Positions 45,907 to 56,005 of a DNA stretch of 64,000 nt are shown here, in pieces. Source of the DNA: an uncultured Paenibacillaceae bacterium (GTDB taxonomy: Bacteria; Bacillota; Bacilli; Paenibacillales; K13); NCBI GenBank assembly GCA_913056365.1, contig CAJXLT010000005.1, forward strand, positions 124,001 through 188,000. Reading direction: 5' to 3'. The notes beneath the pieces were generated by a model, which saw nothing but the letters and a program-made list of their open reading frames with translations, ran no database searches and was not told the origin of the DNA. The position numbers were made by a program, and so were the translations under genes. Within the stretch, counting starts at the first letter, position 1; each line of letters begins with the position of its first letter.

Positions 45907-46209
45907 TTATTGTATCGGATAATCGACCACGATCACATTGTCACAAACATCCCCTACGGTCTTCACGAATTCCTGATGTACAGGGTGCGGTCCGTATGCA
46001 CGCAGCGACGCAAGTCCATCAAACGTCACCCGCAATCCGAGCGTGTAGCCTTGCTTATTTTTCGTTTCCTCCGTGACATTGACCCCTGCACTAACATCGA
46101 CAATTCCGGGAATACGTCCCTTAAACGACAGCAATTGATTCACCAGAGCTTGCTGCTTCTCCAATTCCGTGTCAGGCTTCAGCTTAAATACTACGATATG
46201 TTCGTACAT
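45907..46209 (-). CDS. Dabb family stress-responsive A/B-barrel protein
   Basis: A 100-residue protein. MYEHIVVFKLKPDTELEKQQALVNQLLSFKGRIPGIVDVSAGVNVTEE, followed by GYTLGLRVTFDGLASLRAYGPHPVHQEFVKTV, is the typical Dabb sequence. These dimeric ferredoxin-like barrels are of mostly unknown function; a few act as cyclases. AAGGAG stands before the ATG. Monocistronic. Confidence 0.88.
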   Translation of the reverse strand: MYEHIVVFKLKPDTELEKQQALVNQLLSFKGRIPGIVDVSAGVNVTEETKNKQGYTLGLRVTFDGLASLRAYGPHPVHQEFVKTVGDVCDNVIVVDYPIQ

Positions 46210-46304
46210 AGGTATCTCTCCTTTTCGGTACTTCTAATCCTCTTGATCCATCCTGCGCTTTGATCAATCTACCATATATAACATATCACATTCAAACACT
46301 GCTC

Positions 46305-46332
46305 ATTGGCACAGGTAATGACCTGTACCAAT
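46305..46332. promoter_or_regulatory. Palindrome upstream of the SLH surface-protein gene
   Basis: ATTGGCACAGGT (46305-46316) and ACCTGTACCAAT (46321-46332) are complementary apart from one position, with loop AATG. It could be an operator or a stabilising 5' hairpin of the long mRNA. Confidence 0.4.
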
Positions 46333-46416
46333 TCTTGTAGAGTTTTATTCGAGATGCTCCCATTATGCTGAATAACGTTCAAAATTCTACATTCATGACA
46401 AGAAAGGAGACATGCG

Positions 46417-49400
46417 TTGGCGTTACTTCTACACCTCAATCAATCCATAAAGTTTAACAGTAGGCAAGTCAGATCTTATATTGGAAGGAGACTACACACA
46501 TCCATGCAATTCTTAAAAAAATGGCTATCTGTGCTGCTAGTTGCCACCTTACTGGTGAGCATTGGCAATGGTATATATACCATTGAAGCGGCACCACATA
46601 TAGGATATTCCTATTTCCAAAGTTCGGATAACACGAATCAGGGAGGTACTATTGGCGGCAGCGATGGAGATATGGATATAGAAATCTCTAACCCGCTAGG
46701 AACCAATGGAACCAACGGAGACAAGCATCCGATTGAATTCAACATTGAGGTCGATGATCTGCCCGCTGAGATCGAAAGCGCAGCATTGCTCATTCGAGCC
46801 AATGATGTAGACGAAGAAGCAGGCGAGTATGACCGTGTATTTTTCGGACCGGAACGTCGCGAGATCGGCAACCTCAGCGGCAATAATGAAGTATGGAATA
46901 CGACGGCATTCTATCTGGAACCCGAGATGTTGACCGAAGGACATCATTATGTGGAAATCCAGGTTTTCAACAGAGACGGGAATGGCAACATATCCGCAAC
47001 ATCCAATAATTGGGTTGTCACAATTGATTGGGGTCAGATTGTTCTGAATAATGGACCGAAAGATAAGATCGCCATCGACAGAACGAATGCCCCATCTATC
47101 ACTACTCCTCCAAGCAACACCAAATACCGCGATGTATCGTTCACGGTGAACCCGACTGAGCCTGGTACATATATTGCCGAAATCAATCTGCTGGACGCAG
47201 ACGGCAACAATGTCGGTACAATCTTTAAGGAGATCAATGCACCCGACACGACACCGATCAACCTTGTCGCTGAGTTCGATGGCGGAAGCCATTATGGGAG
47301 TGGAAATCCTAATCCAATCAAGTCTGGAGTCGAGTATTCGGCTAACGTCATTCTTTACACGCAGGAGATCGGGGAAGCGCCGGAAGACAGTTATAATCCG
47401 GGCTCCGTACAAGATATTTGGGCATCCAATACACCGCCAATTGTGAAAGATATCGATAAGGGCGATGTAGGTCAGAACTTACCTGTTTCCTTCACTCAAA
47501 GCGAGTTCTCCAATCAGTTCGTCAATCTGAATGGCGAATCAGATGTCATGGAGAAAATCAAGATTGCGGAAGCACCTGCTCACGGCACGCTCTATCTCAA
47601 CGGAACGCCTGTTGGGAAGAACACGGAAATTCCTGCCGCACAGCTGGAACAACTAGAATACGTACCTGATGCCGGCTACCTGGGACCCGATTCGTTCCAG
47701 TGGAATGGCTATGACGGAAAAATTTACGCCTTATTCCCGGCAGCAGTTCAGCTTAATGTGGTGGAGGCGCCGCGTTTGCATAAGGCTGAACTTGCTGATG
47801 TTACACCTGACGAATTGGTCATCAGCTTCACTGAGCCGATCCAATTGACAGTTGGTGACGCAGTATATGGAGGCTTTACGGTTGGGATCGATGAAGACAA
47901 TGACGGTCACCCGGACCGACCGGTAACAGTGACAGGATCGACTTATGGTCCGGATGATCACAGTGTGTACCTTTATTTGGCCGAACCACTGTTGCCAGGA
48001 GATACCGCTCTAGTTTCCTACGACAGAAATCATGGTGACGTTCGCGACTTGGATGGCAATGATGCCATATCCTTCACCAACGAACCCGTTTCGCGTATAC
48101 ATGAGCCTCTGGATGGCTGGGTCGGAAATCGTGCTGCCGATGATCTGACCAACATCATTCTAGCCCCAGGCGATCCACTTAAGATATCCGCAACCAGCTC
48201 ACTCCTTGCGGATAATGTTACGGTAACGTTGTTCGGTGAAGTCATCGAGCTTACTGAGGTGACCAGTCCCGGTGCAGTCGGGTACAAGGAATGGGCATAC
48301 GTCAACTATCATTTGCCAGTAGATGCTGCGGGGCAAGCGTATACGGCTGCGTTCGCTTCCTATGAAGGCAACAGCTCCCTGCCTGCAGAAGAGTATACCG
48401 CTAATAACGTCTATCACGTTGTAGACTCGATTGATCTGCAAGGTGTCGTGACGGATTCGAGTACCGGGGAGCCAATCGCCAATGCGACTGTCACACTGTA
48501 TGATGCTGCTGGAAGTGCTGTGATCACCGATCCAGCGACGGACGAGCCGTTCACTGTGCAAACCGCTGCTGATGGTTCGTATCTTCTTAACGATATCCCA
48601 ACCGGCACGGTTCAGATCGTGGTAGAGCAGGATGGATACGGTTCGCAAAACCGTATTGTACGCGCTCTTCCGACGAACTTGGGCGATAGCACGATCACGG
48701 AAGACTTCGCCTTGGCTCCATTCAGTATTCACTTGACTGCCAATCCTAGTGCTATTGTCGGTGACGGTGTATCCACTTCTATGCTGACAGCTCAGTTACT
48801 GGACGTAGATGGAAACCCGCTGCCTAACACTGAAGTAACTTTCTCGGCTCCTGCCGGTACGTTCGAGAATGGAACAGGTACCGTGACGGTGACCACTGAC
48901 GAAGAAGGCAAAGCCGTTGTGAGTTATACTTCGGAAGTCATCGAAGGATTGCTGACCCAGAATATCCCGGTTACAGCTACTGTCAACGATGGTGATCTGC
49001 AAGGGGAAGCCCAGATTATCGTCTCCTTCCAGCCAGCTCAAATCTTCGGGGTCATCACCGATATGATAGATGACCAAGAAGTACCTGTCGCCGGAACTGT
49101 TGTGAAGGTAACTAAGGACTTCAACGGTGACGGCAAGATCGACTTCTCTGCGCAAACCATAACAGACGAGAACGGCTACTACTCTGTAGCGGTACCTCGC
49201 GGTGGCGCTAATGTAGAGTATGATGTAACCATTACAAAGCAAGTGCAAGCGATTGTCGACAGCGTAGAGACCACGATTGAGGTTCCGTTCACACAGAAGG
49301 CGCCCGTCGGTACGTTCGACGCAACAGGTCAATCATTCGAATCTAATAAAACAGCGACAGGAATCGTCGGCATGAGCGTACCGAATCAAGCAGACACCAT

Positions 49401-51066
49401 GCAGATGATTCAGGACCCAGCCATGTTAGGCAAGCTGAATGTGTATCTCAAAGATCCTGTCACCGGTCTGTATGTAGAAGAAGCGGGCGTACCGAAAGCT
49501 TTCCCTCTGCAAGACTCTGGTGTGTTCCATGCGGACGGATTAACAGCGGGATCTTACCAAGTCGAGCTGAAATATGAGTTTGAAGCTGACGGCCACACAT
49601 ACGGCATCATCTTAAATGAAAATCGGGAAGATCAATCGTTGCCTACAATAACCGTTGATGAAGACGGGGAAATGAGCATCGTCCAGATGCTGGTAGACCC
49701 GTATGGAACCGTAACCGACGGCAGAACGGGCGAAGTCATCGAAGATGCTACGGTTACGCTGTACTACGCTGATACAGTACGCAATGTCGGCAAAGGCAAC
49801 ACACCGCACACAGAGGTGATCTTGCCTGCTATCCCTGGCTTTGCCCCGAATGATAACGAAAGCCCTGTGCAGCTGACAGATCTGAACGGACTATATGCGT
49901 ACATGGTATTTCCGGAATCAGACTACTATCTTACTGTAGAGAAAGCGGGATACCGCTCATACACTAGCCCAACAATTGAAGTTGAATGGGCGATTGTCAA
50001 GCATGACGTGCAATTATATCGCAGAAGCTCCGGAGGCGGAGGCGTCTACATTCCTCCTGCCGAAGCAGATCTTTCCTTGAATTTGTCTGTGGACAAAAAT
50101 ATCGTGGAAGAGGGCACGACCTCCACCATTACTGTAGCATACACGAATAACTCGTACATGCCGTTGCAAGAGGGACTCATCCAAGTGACACTTCCTGAAG
50201 GTGCTGAGGTTATCGATGCAGATGGCGCCGAAGTAGACGGTCGGGTGCTCTCATGGACTGTAGAGAATGTTGCCAGTCGATCAGACAGTACTTTCGAAAT
50301 CAAGGTCAAATGGCCGCAATTAAGCGAGCAGGAAGCTTCCTTCGATGTAGAGGGCGTATTCACAGCAGAGACCCTCTCAGATGAGGCCGCTGAGTCTAAT
50401 TCCGAAGTGAAAGTGAACGTCTTCTCGAACCGATATGACAACCTGCAGCATACTCGTTACATCTTCGGCTACCCGGACGGACAGTTCAAGCCGCTGCGTT
50501 CGCTTACCCGGGCAGAGCTGGCAGCTATAGTGGCGCGATTGACGGAGAATGAACAAATCTTGACCGTCCTTGACTATACAGATGTGCCGGAGACGCATTG
50601 GGCAGCCAATTACATTAAGATCGTCACCAAGCATGGTTATTTCACCGGCTTCTCTGACGGTACTTTCCGTCCCGATCAGGAAATTACGAGAGCCGAACTG
50701 GCTTCCGTCATGGCACGCTTCTTGGATTTGCAGTTTGACGCATCGAGCGAGCTGCAATTCACGGATACGTCCAACCATTGGGCCAAAGACGCTATTGAAG
50801 CACTCTATAACAATAAATTCGTTGCAGGTTATCCGGACGACACATTCAAGCCGAACCAGGCCATACGCCGTTCTGAGGCTGTTACGCTAATCAACCGTAT
50901 GTTGTATCGCGGTCCATTGCGCGGCCTGGAGCCGTTGTTCCCGGATGTTCCTGCTGAGCACTGGGCATTCGGTGATGTCCAGGAAGCTACAAGCTCCCAC
51001 GAGTCTGTACGTAATATGGATGGCAGTGAGACTTGGGTAGATGAGATAGAGGACAATGTAAAATAA
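46417..51066 (+). CDS. Large surface protein with Ig-like, carboxypeptidase-regulatory-like and three SLH domains
   Basis: A 1549-residue secreted protein tied to the cell wall by three C-terminal SLH domains (about 1343-1525; repeated GYPDGQFKP, GFSDGTFRPDQEITRAELA, GYPDDTFKPNQAIRRSEA). A long n-region precedes the signal core WLSVLLVATLLVSIGNG near residue 45. Before the SLH part are: a cadherin-like segment (GESDVMEKIKIAEAPAHGTLYLNG, near 375), a SwmB-like domain (ADVTPDELVISFTEPIQL), carboxypeptidase-regulatory folds (VVTDSSTGEPIANATVTLYD near 675; others near 875 and 1090), a Big_1 domain (ANPSAIVGDGVSTSMLTAQLLD near 775) and a DUF11-like module after a Gly-rich linker near 1205. TTG 46417 follows AAAGGAG by 7 nt. 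Probably an adhesin or S-layer-associated protein. Confidence 0.88.
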   Translation: MALLLHLNQSIKFNSRQVRSYIGRRLHTSMQFLKKWLSVLLVATLLVSIGNGIYTIEAAPHIGYSYFQSSDNTNQGGTIGGSDGDMDIEISNPLGTNGTNGDKHPIEFNIEVDDLPAEIESAALLIRANDVDEEAGEYDRVFFGPERREIGNLSGNNEVWNTTAFYLEPEMLTEGHHYVEIQVFNRDGNGNISATSNNWVVTIDWGQIVLNNGPKDKIAIDRTNAPSITTPPSNTKYRDVSFTVNPTEPGTYIAEINLLDADGNNVGTIFKEINAPDTTPINLVAEFDGGSHYGSGNPNPIKSGVEYSANVILYTQEIGEAPEDSYNPGSVQDIWASNTPPIVKDIDKGDVGQNLPVSFTQSEFSNQFVNLNGESDVMEKIKIAEAPAHGTLYLNGTPVGKNTEIPAAQLEQLEYVPDAGYLGPDSFQWNGYDGKIYALFPAAVQLNVVEAPRLHKAELADVTPDELVISFTEPIQLTVGDAVYGGFTVGIDEDNDGHPDRPVTVTGSTYGPDDHSVYLYLAEPLLPGDTALVSYDRNHGDVRDLDGNDAISFTNEPVSRIHEPLDGWVGNRAADDLTNIILAPGDPLKISATSSLLADNVTVTLFGEVIELTEVTSPGAVGYKEWAYVNYHLPVDAAGQAYTAAFASYEGNSSLPAEEYTANNVYHVVDSIDLQGVVTDSSTGEPIANATVTLYDAAGSAVITDPATDEPFTVQTAADGSYLLNDIPTGTVQIVVEQDGYGSQNRIVRALPTNLGDSTITEDFALAPFSIHLTANPSAIVGDGVSTSMLTAQLLDVDGNPLPNTEVTFSAPAGTFENGTGTVTVTTDEEGKAVVSYTSEVIEGLLTQNIPVTATVNDGDLQGEAQIIVSFQPAQIFGVITDMIDDQEVPVAGTVVKVTKDFNGDGKIDFSAQTITDENGYYSVAVPRGGANVEYDVTITKQVQAIVDSVETTIEVPFTQKAPVGTFDATGQSFESNKTATGIVGMSVPNQADTMQMIQDPAMLGKLNVYLKDPVTGLYVEEAGVPKAFPLQDSGVFHADGLTAGSYQVELKYEFEADGHTYGIILNENREDQSLPTITVDEDGEMSIVQMLVDPYGTVTDGRTGEVIEDATVTLYYADTVRNVGKGNTPHTEVILPAIPGFAPNDNESPVQLTDLNGLYAYMVFPESDYYLTVEKAGYRSYTSPTIEVEWAIVKHDVQLYRRSSGGGGVYIPPAEADLSLNLSVDKNIVEEGTTSTITVAYTNNSYMPLQEGLIQVTLPEGAEVIDADGAEVDGRVLSWTVENVASRSDSTFEIKVKWPQLSEQEASFDVEGVFTAETLSDEAAESNSEVKVNVFSNRYDNLQHTRYIFGYPDGQFKPLRSLTRAELAAIVARLTENEQILTVLDYTDVPETHWAANYIKIVTKHGYFTGFSDGTFRPDQEITRAELASVMARFLDLQFDASSELQFTDTSNHWAKDAIEALYNNKFVAGYPDDTFKPNQAIRRSEAVTLINRMLYRGPLRGLEPLFPDVPAEHWAFGDVQEATSSHESVRNMDGSETWVDEIEDNVK

Positions 51067-51080
51067 GGCTGAAACAACAA

Positions 51081-51125
51081 AAGAGAGCGGTGCCCCTATA
51101 GCATGATAGGGTACCGCTCTTTTTG
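51081..51125. terminator. Bidirectional terminator after the SLH gene
   Basis: AGAGCGGT-GCCCCTAT pairs with ATAGGGT-ACCGCTCT, with TTTTT following on the plus strand and AAAA before it. It also lies just past the stop of the ABC transporter gene at 51134. Confidence 0.88.
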
Positions 51126-51133
51126 CTTACCTG

Positions 51134-52990
51134 TTATTGCGCCTGATACACGAGCAGACGCTGGAAGACACCCGCATCATCTTCTGCAAGTGTCTGGTAA
51201 TTGCCTTGCTGCACGACCGTGCCTTCGTCGATCACTACGACTTGATCGGCATTGCGAATTGTGGACAAGCGATGGGCAATGACGATAACCGTCATGCGGC
51301 CCTTCAGCTGTTCGATCGCTTGCTGGATGCGCTTCTCGTTCTCTGTATCGAGCGCACTCGTCGCTTCATCTAGCACGAGCACGGACGGCTTGCGCAGCAT
51401 CGCTCTCGCCAGCACAATGCGCTGACGCTCGCCGCCGGACAAGCGGACGCCGCGGTCGCCGATGACGGTATCTAGTCCTAGCGGAAGCTCACGCACGAAT
51501 TCATCCGATACTGAGAAGCGCAGCGCCTCCCACATCTCTGCTTCGCTGGCTTGCGGCGCGGCGATGGATAAATTCTCACGGATCGTACCGTGGAACAGGA
51601 ACGGGTCTTGCGACACATAACTGACGGAGTTGCGCAGTCGCAGTGCCGCCCAATCGGTCAAGGGCTCCCCATCTACCAACACTTCCCCGCTCTCCGGCTT
51701 CATTAGTCCAATCAATATATCGATGAATGTGCTCTTGCCTGCCCCTGACTTCCCGACGACTGCTGTCATCTGATTGGCGGGAATCGTCACACTGACATCA
51801 CGCAGGGCGTATACGGCTTCTTCACGTCCATAGCGGAAGCTTAGATTGCGGCAGGACAACGTTCCAGTGATGGCCAACCGCTCTTGCTCGTTATCTACCC
51901 CAACCGCACGCTTGCCTCTTCCATTATTCCGTGTTGCTGGAGCACCCGAGTTAGCCGCTGTTATGGTGTCCCGTCCTTCATTCGCTTCCATAGACTCCTG
52001 CTGCAACTGCAGGAAGCTTCTGCAGGCAGGGATCGACTGCGCGATCTGCTCCCATTGGTTCTGCAAGCCTGACAGCTTCGGCCACAGCCGGGAGAAGATC
52101 ATGATGATGACCGCAAGCTGCTCGATGCCGACGCGGAACCAGGCAAAGGATAAGTACACGAACAGCGCGATCATGACAGCGGATGCCACCTTGTAGCGGA
52201 ATTGGGAGGCCGATTGCAGGCGGGCAAATTGGACGAAGTTGCGTTCCATCCGTGCGCTCAGCTGGTGAAACCAATGCACATGCTGCCGCTCCATCCGATT
52301 GCTCTTAATATCCTTGATCCCGTTGAAGTGGTCGGTTACGCTCGCCATATAGTGCTCAGACAGCTGTGTCGCCTTTTCCCCAAGCTGTTGGGAACGCCGC
52401 ACGAACTTCTTGGAATACCATGTAATCGCTGCGCCGCACACCAAGACGAACATTGTCAGCTTCCAAGACATCCAGAAGGCGAAGATCAATTGCACGAGTG
52501 TGAATAATAAGGTGGCCAGCACGCGCACAGTCAAGTAGGTGCCGCTTGTGACCCTTGCCAGCTCATTGGTCATAATATGATTGAAGTCGGACTTGCGCTT
52601 ACGCAGGAAGAACGACCAGCTCGCATGCAACAGCCCTTCATACATCTCCATGCGCAAATGCCGAATAAATCCTTGCTGAATTGCCATATTCATATTGAGC
52701 TGATACCGCTGCAGCCATGCCTGTCCGGTCAAGATCGTGACGAATAAGACGAGAATGCCCGGCAGCAGCCACGCTTCCGGCAGCTGTCTAAGCGGTTGAA
52801 GAAGCCCATCAACTAACGGCATCGACACCGAATCCATCTGGAACAAGCCTACCAAGTGCAGCATCGGTACGAGCATGAAGATGCCTACACCTTCCAGCAA
52901 GCTGATGACGATCATCGTTGTCAGATTAACATACAGCCTGGCGCCGGCAAATTGATGCAGCTTCTTCAAGTACAGCCTAATTTCCGCCAC
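51134..52990 (-). CDS. ABC transporter with fused permease and ATPase (exporter type)
   Basis: A 618-residue half-transporter. Six membrane helices lie in residues 20-310; the ATPase has Walker A in VVGKSGAGKST near 405, signature LSGGERQRIVLARAML near 515, Walker B VLVLDEATSALD and IAHRLSTI. A short loop of low complexity (about 330-375) joins the two parts. It follows the HPr-kinase-like gene by 6 nt on the same strand. ABC exporters of this kind pump out lasso and other ribosomal peptides, and the partner kinase strengthens that idea; multidrug or lipid export cannot be excluded. Confidence 0.85.
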   Translation of the reverse strand: MAEIRLYLKKLHQFAGARLYVNLTTMIVISLLEGVGIFMLVPMLHLVGLFQMDSVSMPLVDGLLQPLRQLPEAWLLPGILVLFVTILTGQAWLQRYQLNMNMAIQQGFIRHLRMEMYEGLLHASWSFFLRKRKSDFNHIMTNELARVTSGTYLTVRVLATLLFTLVQLIFAFWMSWKLTMFVLVCGAAITWYSKKFVRRSQQLGEKATQLSEHYMASVTDHFNGIKDIKSNRMERQHVHWFHQLSARMERNFVQFARLQSASQFRYKVASAVMIALFVYLSFAWFRVGIEQLAVIIMIFSRLWPKLSGLQNQWEQIAQSIPACRSFLQLQQESMEANEGRDTITAANSGAPATRNNGRGKRAVGVDNEQERLAITGTLSCRNLSFRYGREEAVYALRDVSVTIPANQMTAVVGKSGAGKSTFIDILIGLMKPESGEVLVDGEPLTDWAALRLRNSVSYVSQDPFLFHGTIRENLSIAAPQASEAEMWEALRFSVSDEFVRELPLGLDTVIGDRGVRLSGGERQRIVLARAMLRKPSVLVLDEATSALDTENEKRIQQAIEQLKGRMTVIVIAHRLSTIRNADQVVVIDEGTVVQQGNYQTLAEDDAGVFQRLLVYQAQ

Positions 52991-52996
52991 GTCACC

Positions 52997-53944
52997 TCAC
53001 CTCGCACTTGCGCTGCTCATCTGATGCTGCGACAGTCTCGCAACTTCCAGCACTTGACGCACCAACTCGTTCGCTTGAAATCCCTCAGCCGGTCTGCGCA
53101 GCTTATATACCGATGTCGATTGCCCAACCGCCACACAGGCTTCCCAATGCCATTGCAGCCCTCCCCACAGAGAAATCAATTCACTGCGATACGTATGCTG
53201 CTGCAGCAGCGGCAGCTGCTTCAACCCATGCACAGGCTGCAGGCTGACCGTCTCTTCGTCCGTCACACTTAGCTCGAACACACCGCCGAGCGGAACAGGT
53301 GAATAGTGGAACGACTCTGCTGCTGACACGGCGTACTTCTCCCTATATAACGGGATATAGCTATCGGTCACCGGCATCCCAAGCTGTTGCAAGCTTGTCT
53401 CGGAGAGCTTCTGCTGCGGATAGGCTGGAAGCACAATCGGAGCAGCTTGGGAAGCGGACAGCTGCAACGCGATGACATCATCGCTAAGGAGCGAGAAGCC
53501 CGCCCGTACGAAGGCAGCCGCTAACGTCGACTTGCCAGCGCCGGATTCACCGACGAATGCATATGCCTGCCCGTTCAGCAATACGGCACTGCCGTGAAGC
53601 GGAAGCATGCCCCGCTGCATGAGCAGCACACCCATGCACGTGCCGAGCACATACATACGTACCCGAGCGGCTGGCGCTTCCGGCAACGGTGATACACGAA
53701 TCGTCCGGCCGCCCTCGACACAATATGTCGCTACCTGAGGCACGTGCAGATACAGCTTCTGCTCATGTATAGCATAATAACAATCCGACTTGCTATATTG
53801 CTGCCATTCTTCAGTCAAATCCGTCATGCGCACCTCTACTTGAGGTGAGCTATACCGGGCATCAACTGGCAGCAATTCGAGCATAGGCAGCTCGCTAACG
53901 ATATGTAAGCCGAACGCTTGCAGATGCATCTGGACGTCATCCAT
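52997..53944 (-). CDS. HPr kinase-like protein, similar to lasso-peptide tailoring kinases
   Basis: A 315-residue protein with P-loop GESGAGKST near residue 137 in the context PLHGSAVLLNGQAYAFVGESGAGKSTLAAAFVRAGFSLLSDDVIAL. That is the HprK catalytic region (DD is the catalytic Asp pair). The N-terminal MHLQAFGLHIVSELPMLELLP is what I remember from the kinases that phosphorylate the C-terminal residue of lasso peptides such as paeninodin. True HprK for carbon control is differently organised. The gene and the ABC exporter form an operon, but no precursor, asparagine-synthetase-like, PqqD-like or transglutaminase-like gene is nearby. Its substrate is thus unknown. Confidence 0.72.
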   Translation of the reverse strand: MDDVQMHLQAFGLHIVSELPMLELLPVDARYSSPQVEVRMTDLTEEWQQYSKSDCYYAIHEQKLYLHVPQVATYCVEGGRTIRVSPLPEAPAARVRMYVLGTCMGVLLMQRGMLPLHGSAVLLNGQAYAFVGESGAGKSTLAAAFVRAGFSLLSDDVIALQLSASQAAPIVLPAYPQQKLSETSLQQLGMPVTDSYIPLYREKYAVSAAESFHYSPVPLGGVFELSVTDEETVSLQPVHGLKQLPLLQQHTYRSELISLWGGLQWHWEACVAVGQSTSVYKLRRPAEGFQANELVRQVLEVARLSQHQMSSASAR

Positions 53945-54040
53945 CCCACTTCCCCCTTCTTCCCGTTACGCAATGAACGGCTAGCCGAACAAGCATGCGC
54001 GCTTATCTTTTCGATACTCCTTGTTTCTTCAGTCACTGAA

Positions 54041-54070
54041 AGTATACAATATGTATCATTTCATCGTCAA
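54041..54070 (-). promoter_or_regulatory. Promoter of the kinase-exporter operon
   Basis: TTGACG (54070-54065) and TATACT (54046-54041), spacer 18 nt, minus strand. The leader would be about 90 nt and contains no convincing precursor peptide gene. Confidence 0.6.
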
Positions 54071-54116
54071 TGATTCATACCCCAACACGCACATTGCAGA
54101 CCCGACTATATAACGT

Positions 54117-54156
54117 GAAAAGCCCGCACACCGCAATACGGCGGATGCGAGCTTTC
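54117..54156 (-). terminator. Terminator of the siderophore importer operon
   Basis: On the minus strand AAAGCTCGCATCCGCCG pairs with CGGTGTGCGGGCTTT (imperfect), followed by TTC. It lies about 40 nt past the yclP stop. Confidence 0.6.
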
Positions 54157-54194
54157 CTGCTCTTCTCGGCGGTACATTGGCATGCGGTTCAAGA

Positions 54195-54947
54195 CTAATA
54201 TATGGCTATTGGACCATAAGGACCCTCGATAATCTCAATCTTCGTTTCAAAAATATGTGTCAACACCTCGGGCTTCATCATCTCTTGTACTGTTCCATAA
54301 GCGGCAATTTGCCCATCTTTCATCGCACATATTCGGTCCGAATATTTGGCTGCAAAATTAATATCGTGCATAACCGTCACAATGGTTCTTCCAAATTCAT
54401 TAGCAGCATGTCTGAGATGCTCCATCATTTGAACAGAACGAGCAATGTCAAGATTGTTCAGAGGTTCGTCCAAGAGCACATATTCCGTCTCCTGGCACAA
54501 TACCATTGCTACATATGCCCGCTGCCTTTGACCGCCTGAAAGCTCATCTAAATACCGATTTTCCAGATCAGTCAAGTCCAAAAAATCGATATATTTCGAA
54601 ATAATCGCCTCATCCTCTTTCGTTAATCTGCCCTTCGAATAAGGAAACCGACCAAATCCAGCAAGTTGTCTCACCGTTAGCCTCGTAATAAAGTGATTTT
54701 CTTGTCGCAAAATCGTCAATACTTTGGCCAAATCTTCCGATTTCGATTTCGAGACATCCATTTGGGCCACCGTAATCTGGCCTTCATCCATATGCAAAAG
54801 TCTGCCAATCATCAACAGTGTCGTAGACTTCCCAGCACCGTTGGGACCAATCAGAGAAGTAAGCCCCGCTCTCGGTATTTCAATATCCAGCGGTCCTATG
54901 CCGACCTCATCCGCATACCACTTTTTAGCCTGATCGATTTTTATCAT
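54195..54947 (-). CDS. yclP: Siderophore ABC transporter ATPase, YclP-like
   Basis: A 250-residue ATPase: Walker A GPNGAGKST, the Q-loop at LRQENHFITRLTVRQLAGFGRFPYSKGR, signature LSGGQRQRAYVAMVL, Walker B YVLLDEPLNNLD, and the His switch in VTVMHDINFA. It powers iron-siderophore uptake with YclN and YclO. Its first codon overlaps the yclO stop by four bases. The closest relatives I recall are YclP of the petrobactin system. Confidence 0.9.
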   Translation of the reverse strand: MIKIDQAKKWYADEVGIGPLDIEIPRAGLTSLIGPNGAGKSTTLLMIGRLLHMDEGQITVAQMDVSKSKSEDLAKVLTILRQENHFITRLTVRQLAGFGRFPYSKGRLTKEDEAIISKYIDFLDLTDLENRYLDELSGGQRQRAYVAMVLCQETEYVLLDEPLNNLDIARSVQMMEHLRHAANEFGRTIVTVMHDINFAAKYSDRICAMKDGQIAAYGTVQEMMKPEVLTHIFETKIEIIEGPYGPIAIY

Positions 54948-56005
54948 AGTGACCTCTTCCTTAAAATAACAATTAAAAATATGATTCCGCCAAACAGTTC
55001 AATAATAACTGATACTACGGCTGGAGTATGCAATACATGATACATGAGAAAGTAAGCACTCGTTAGAATACAGAATCCTATTGCAAGCGCCATGGCAAAT
55101 AGATAACGGTGATCATAGGTTGGCGCCGCTTGATAACTCAATGTTGCAACTAAGAATCCAAAGAACGTAAGCGGTCCAATTAATGCCGTTGAAATCGACA
55201 TCAACACAGCCACTAATATAAGTGTATACATGATGCTAGGTTGATACCTGACGCCAAAAGAAGTAGCGACATCTTTGCCCAGTGACAGAACATTTAATCG
55301 CTTGGCATAAACAAAAAGCAATACAGCTATAACGATGACCAGTGGGATTGCGATTGGGAAATACGCGGCGTCCGCATTGTTGACAGAACCGAACAGCCTT
55401 GCCTGTAGCAGATCAAATTCAGACGGTGCAAGAAGTCTTCGCATAAAAGTAGATACCGAATTCAGCCCAGCTCCAATAATAATGCCAACCAAGAGCATAA
55501 TCTGCAAATTTCCGTATTTTCCAGATAGCAACCACCCATAGAGGATGATACTCATCAAGACCATGAGAACAACTTGAAACAGAAAAGAGCCAATCCCGGT
55601 AAAGCTGACCAATGCGGCAGCACCAAAGAAAAACATAGTGCTCGTTTGAATGGTCGTGTAAAGGGACTCAAAACCTAACAGAGAAGGGGAGATAATCCTG
55701 TTATTCGTAATCGATTGAAAAGCAACGGTAGACAAACTATGGCAAATGGCCGCAATAATCATCGCCACAATAGCAACGAACCTTCTTGTAACAACTGGGA
55801 TAAAAGAAGGAGAGTCTACTGGAACCGGATTGTTATATATGAGAAGTCCGCACGATGCAAGGAGGCCCGTAGCGATTAATAGTGTTAGCAAAATCCAATA
55901 CCGTCGTTTAGCTTCCTTGGAACGAAAGGCGCTAGCTGATCTATGGTGATGATGAGAGCTACGATCAATTGCGACATGATGAGGTTGATATTCCAATGTG
56001 TTCAT
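54944..56005 (-). CDS. yclO: Siderophore ABC transporter permease, YclO-like
   Basis: A 353-residue FecCD-type permease with about nine or ten membrane helices. The His-rich start (HHVAIDRSSHHHHRSAS) is unusual and could bind metal. RRFVAIVAMIIAAICHSLSTVAFQSITNNRIISPSLLGFESLY is the usual start of the core; GPLTFFGFLVATLSYQ holds the conserved Gly of the coupling loop. It overlaps both neighbours by four bases. Confidence 0.9.
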   Translation of the reverse strand: MNTLEYQPHHVAIDRSSHHHHRSASAFRSKEAKRRYWILLTLLIATGLLASCGLLIYNNPVPVDSPSFIPVVTRRFVAIVAMIIAAICHSLSTVAFQSITNNRIISPSLLGFESLYTTIQTSTMFFFGAAALVSFTGIGSFLFQVVLMVLMSIILYGWLLSGKYGNLQIMLLVGIIIGAGLNSVSTFMRRLLAPSEFDLLQARLFGSVNNADAAYFPIAIPLVIVIAVLLFVYAKRLNVLSLGKDVATSFGVRYQPSIMYTLILVAVLMSISTALIGPLTFFGFLVATLSYQAAPTYDHRYLFAMALAIGFCILTSAYFLMYHVLHTPAVVSVIIELFGGIIFLIVILRKRSL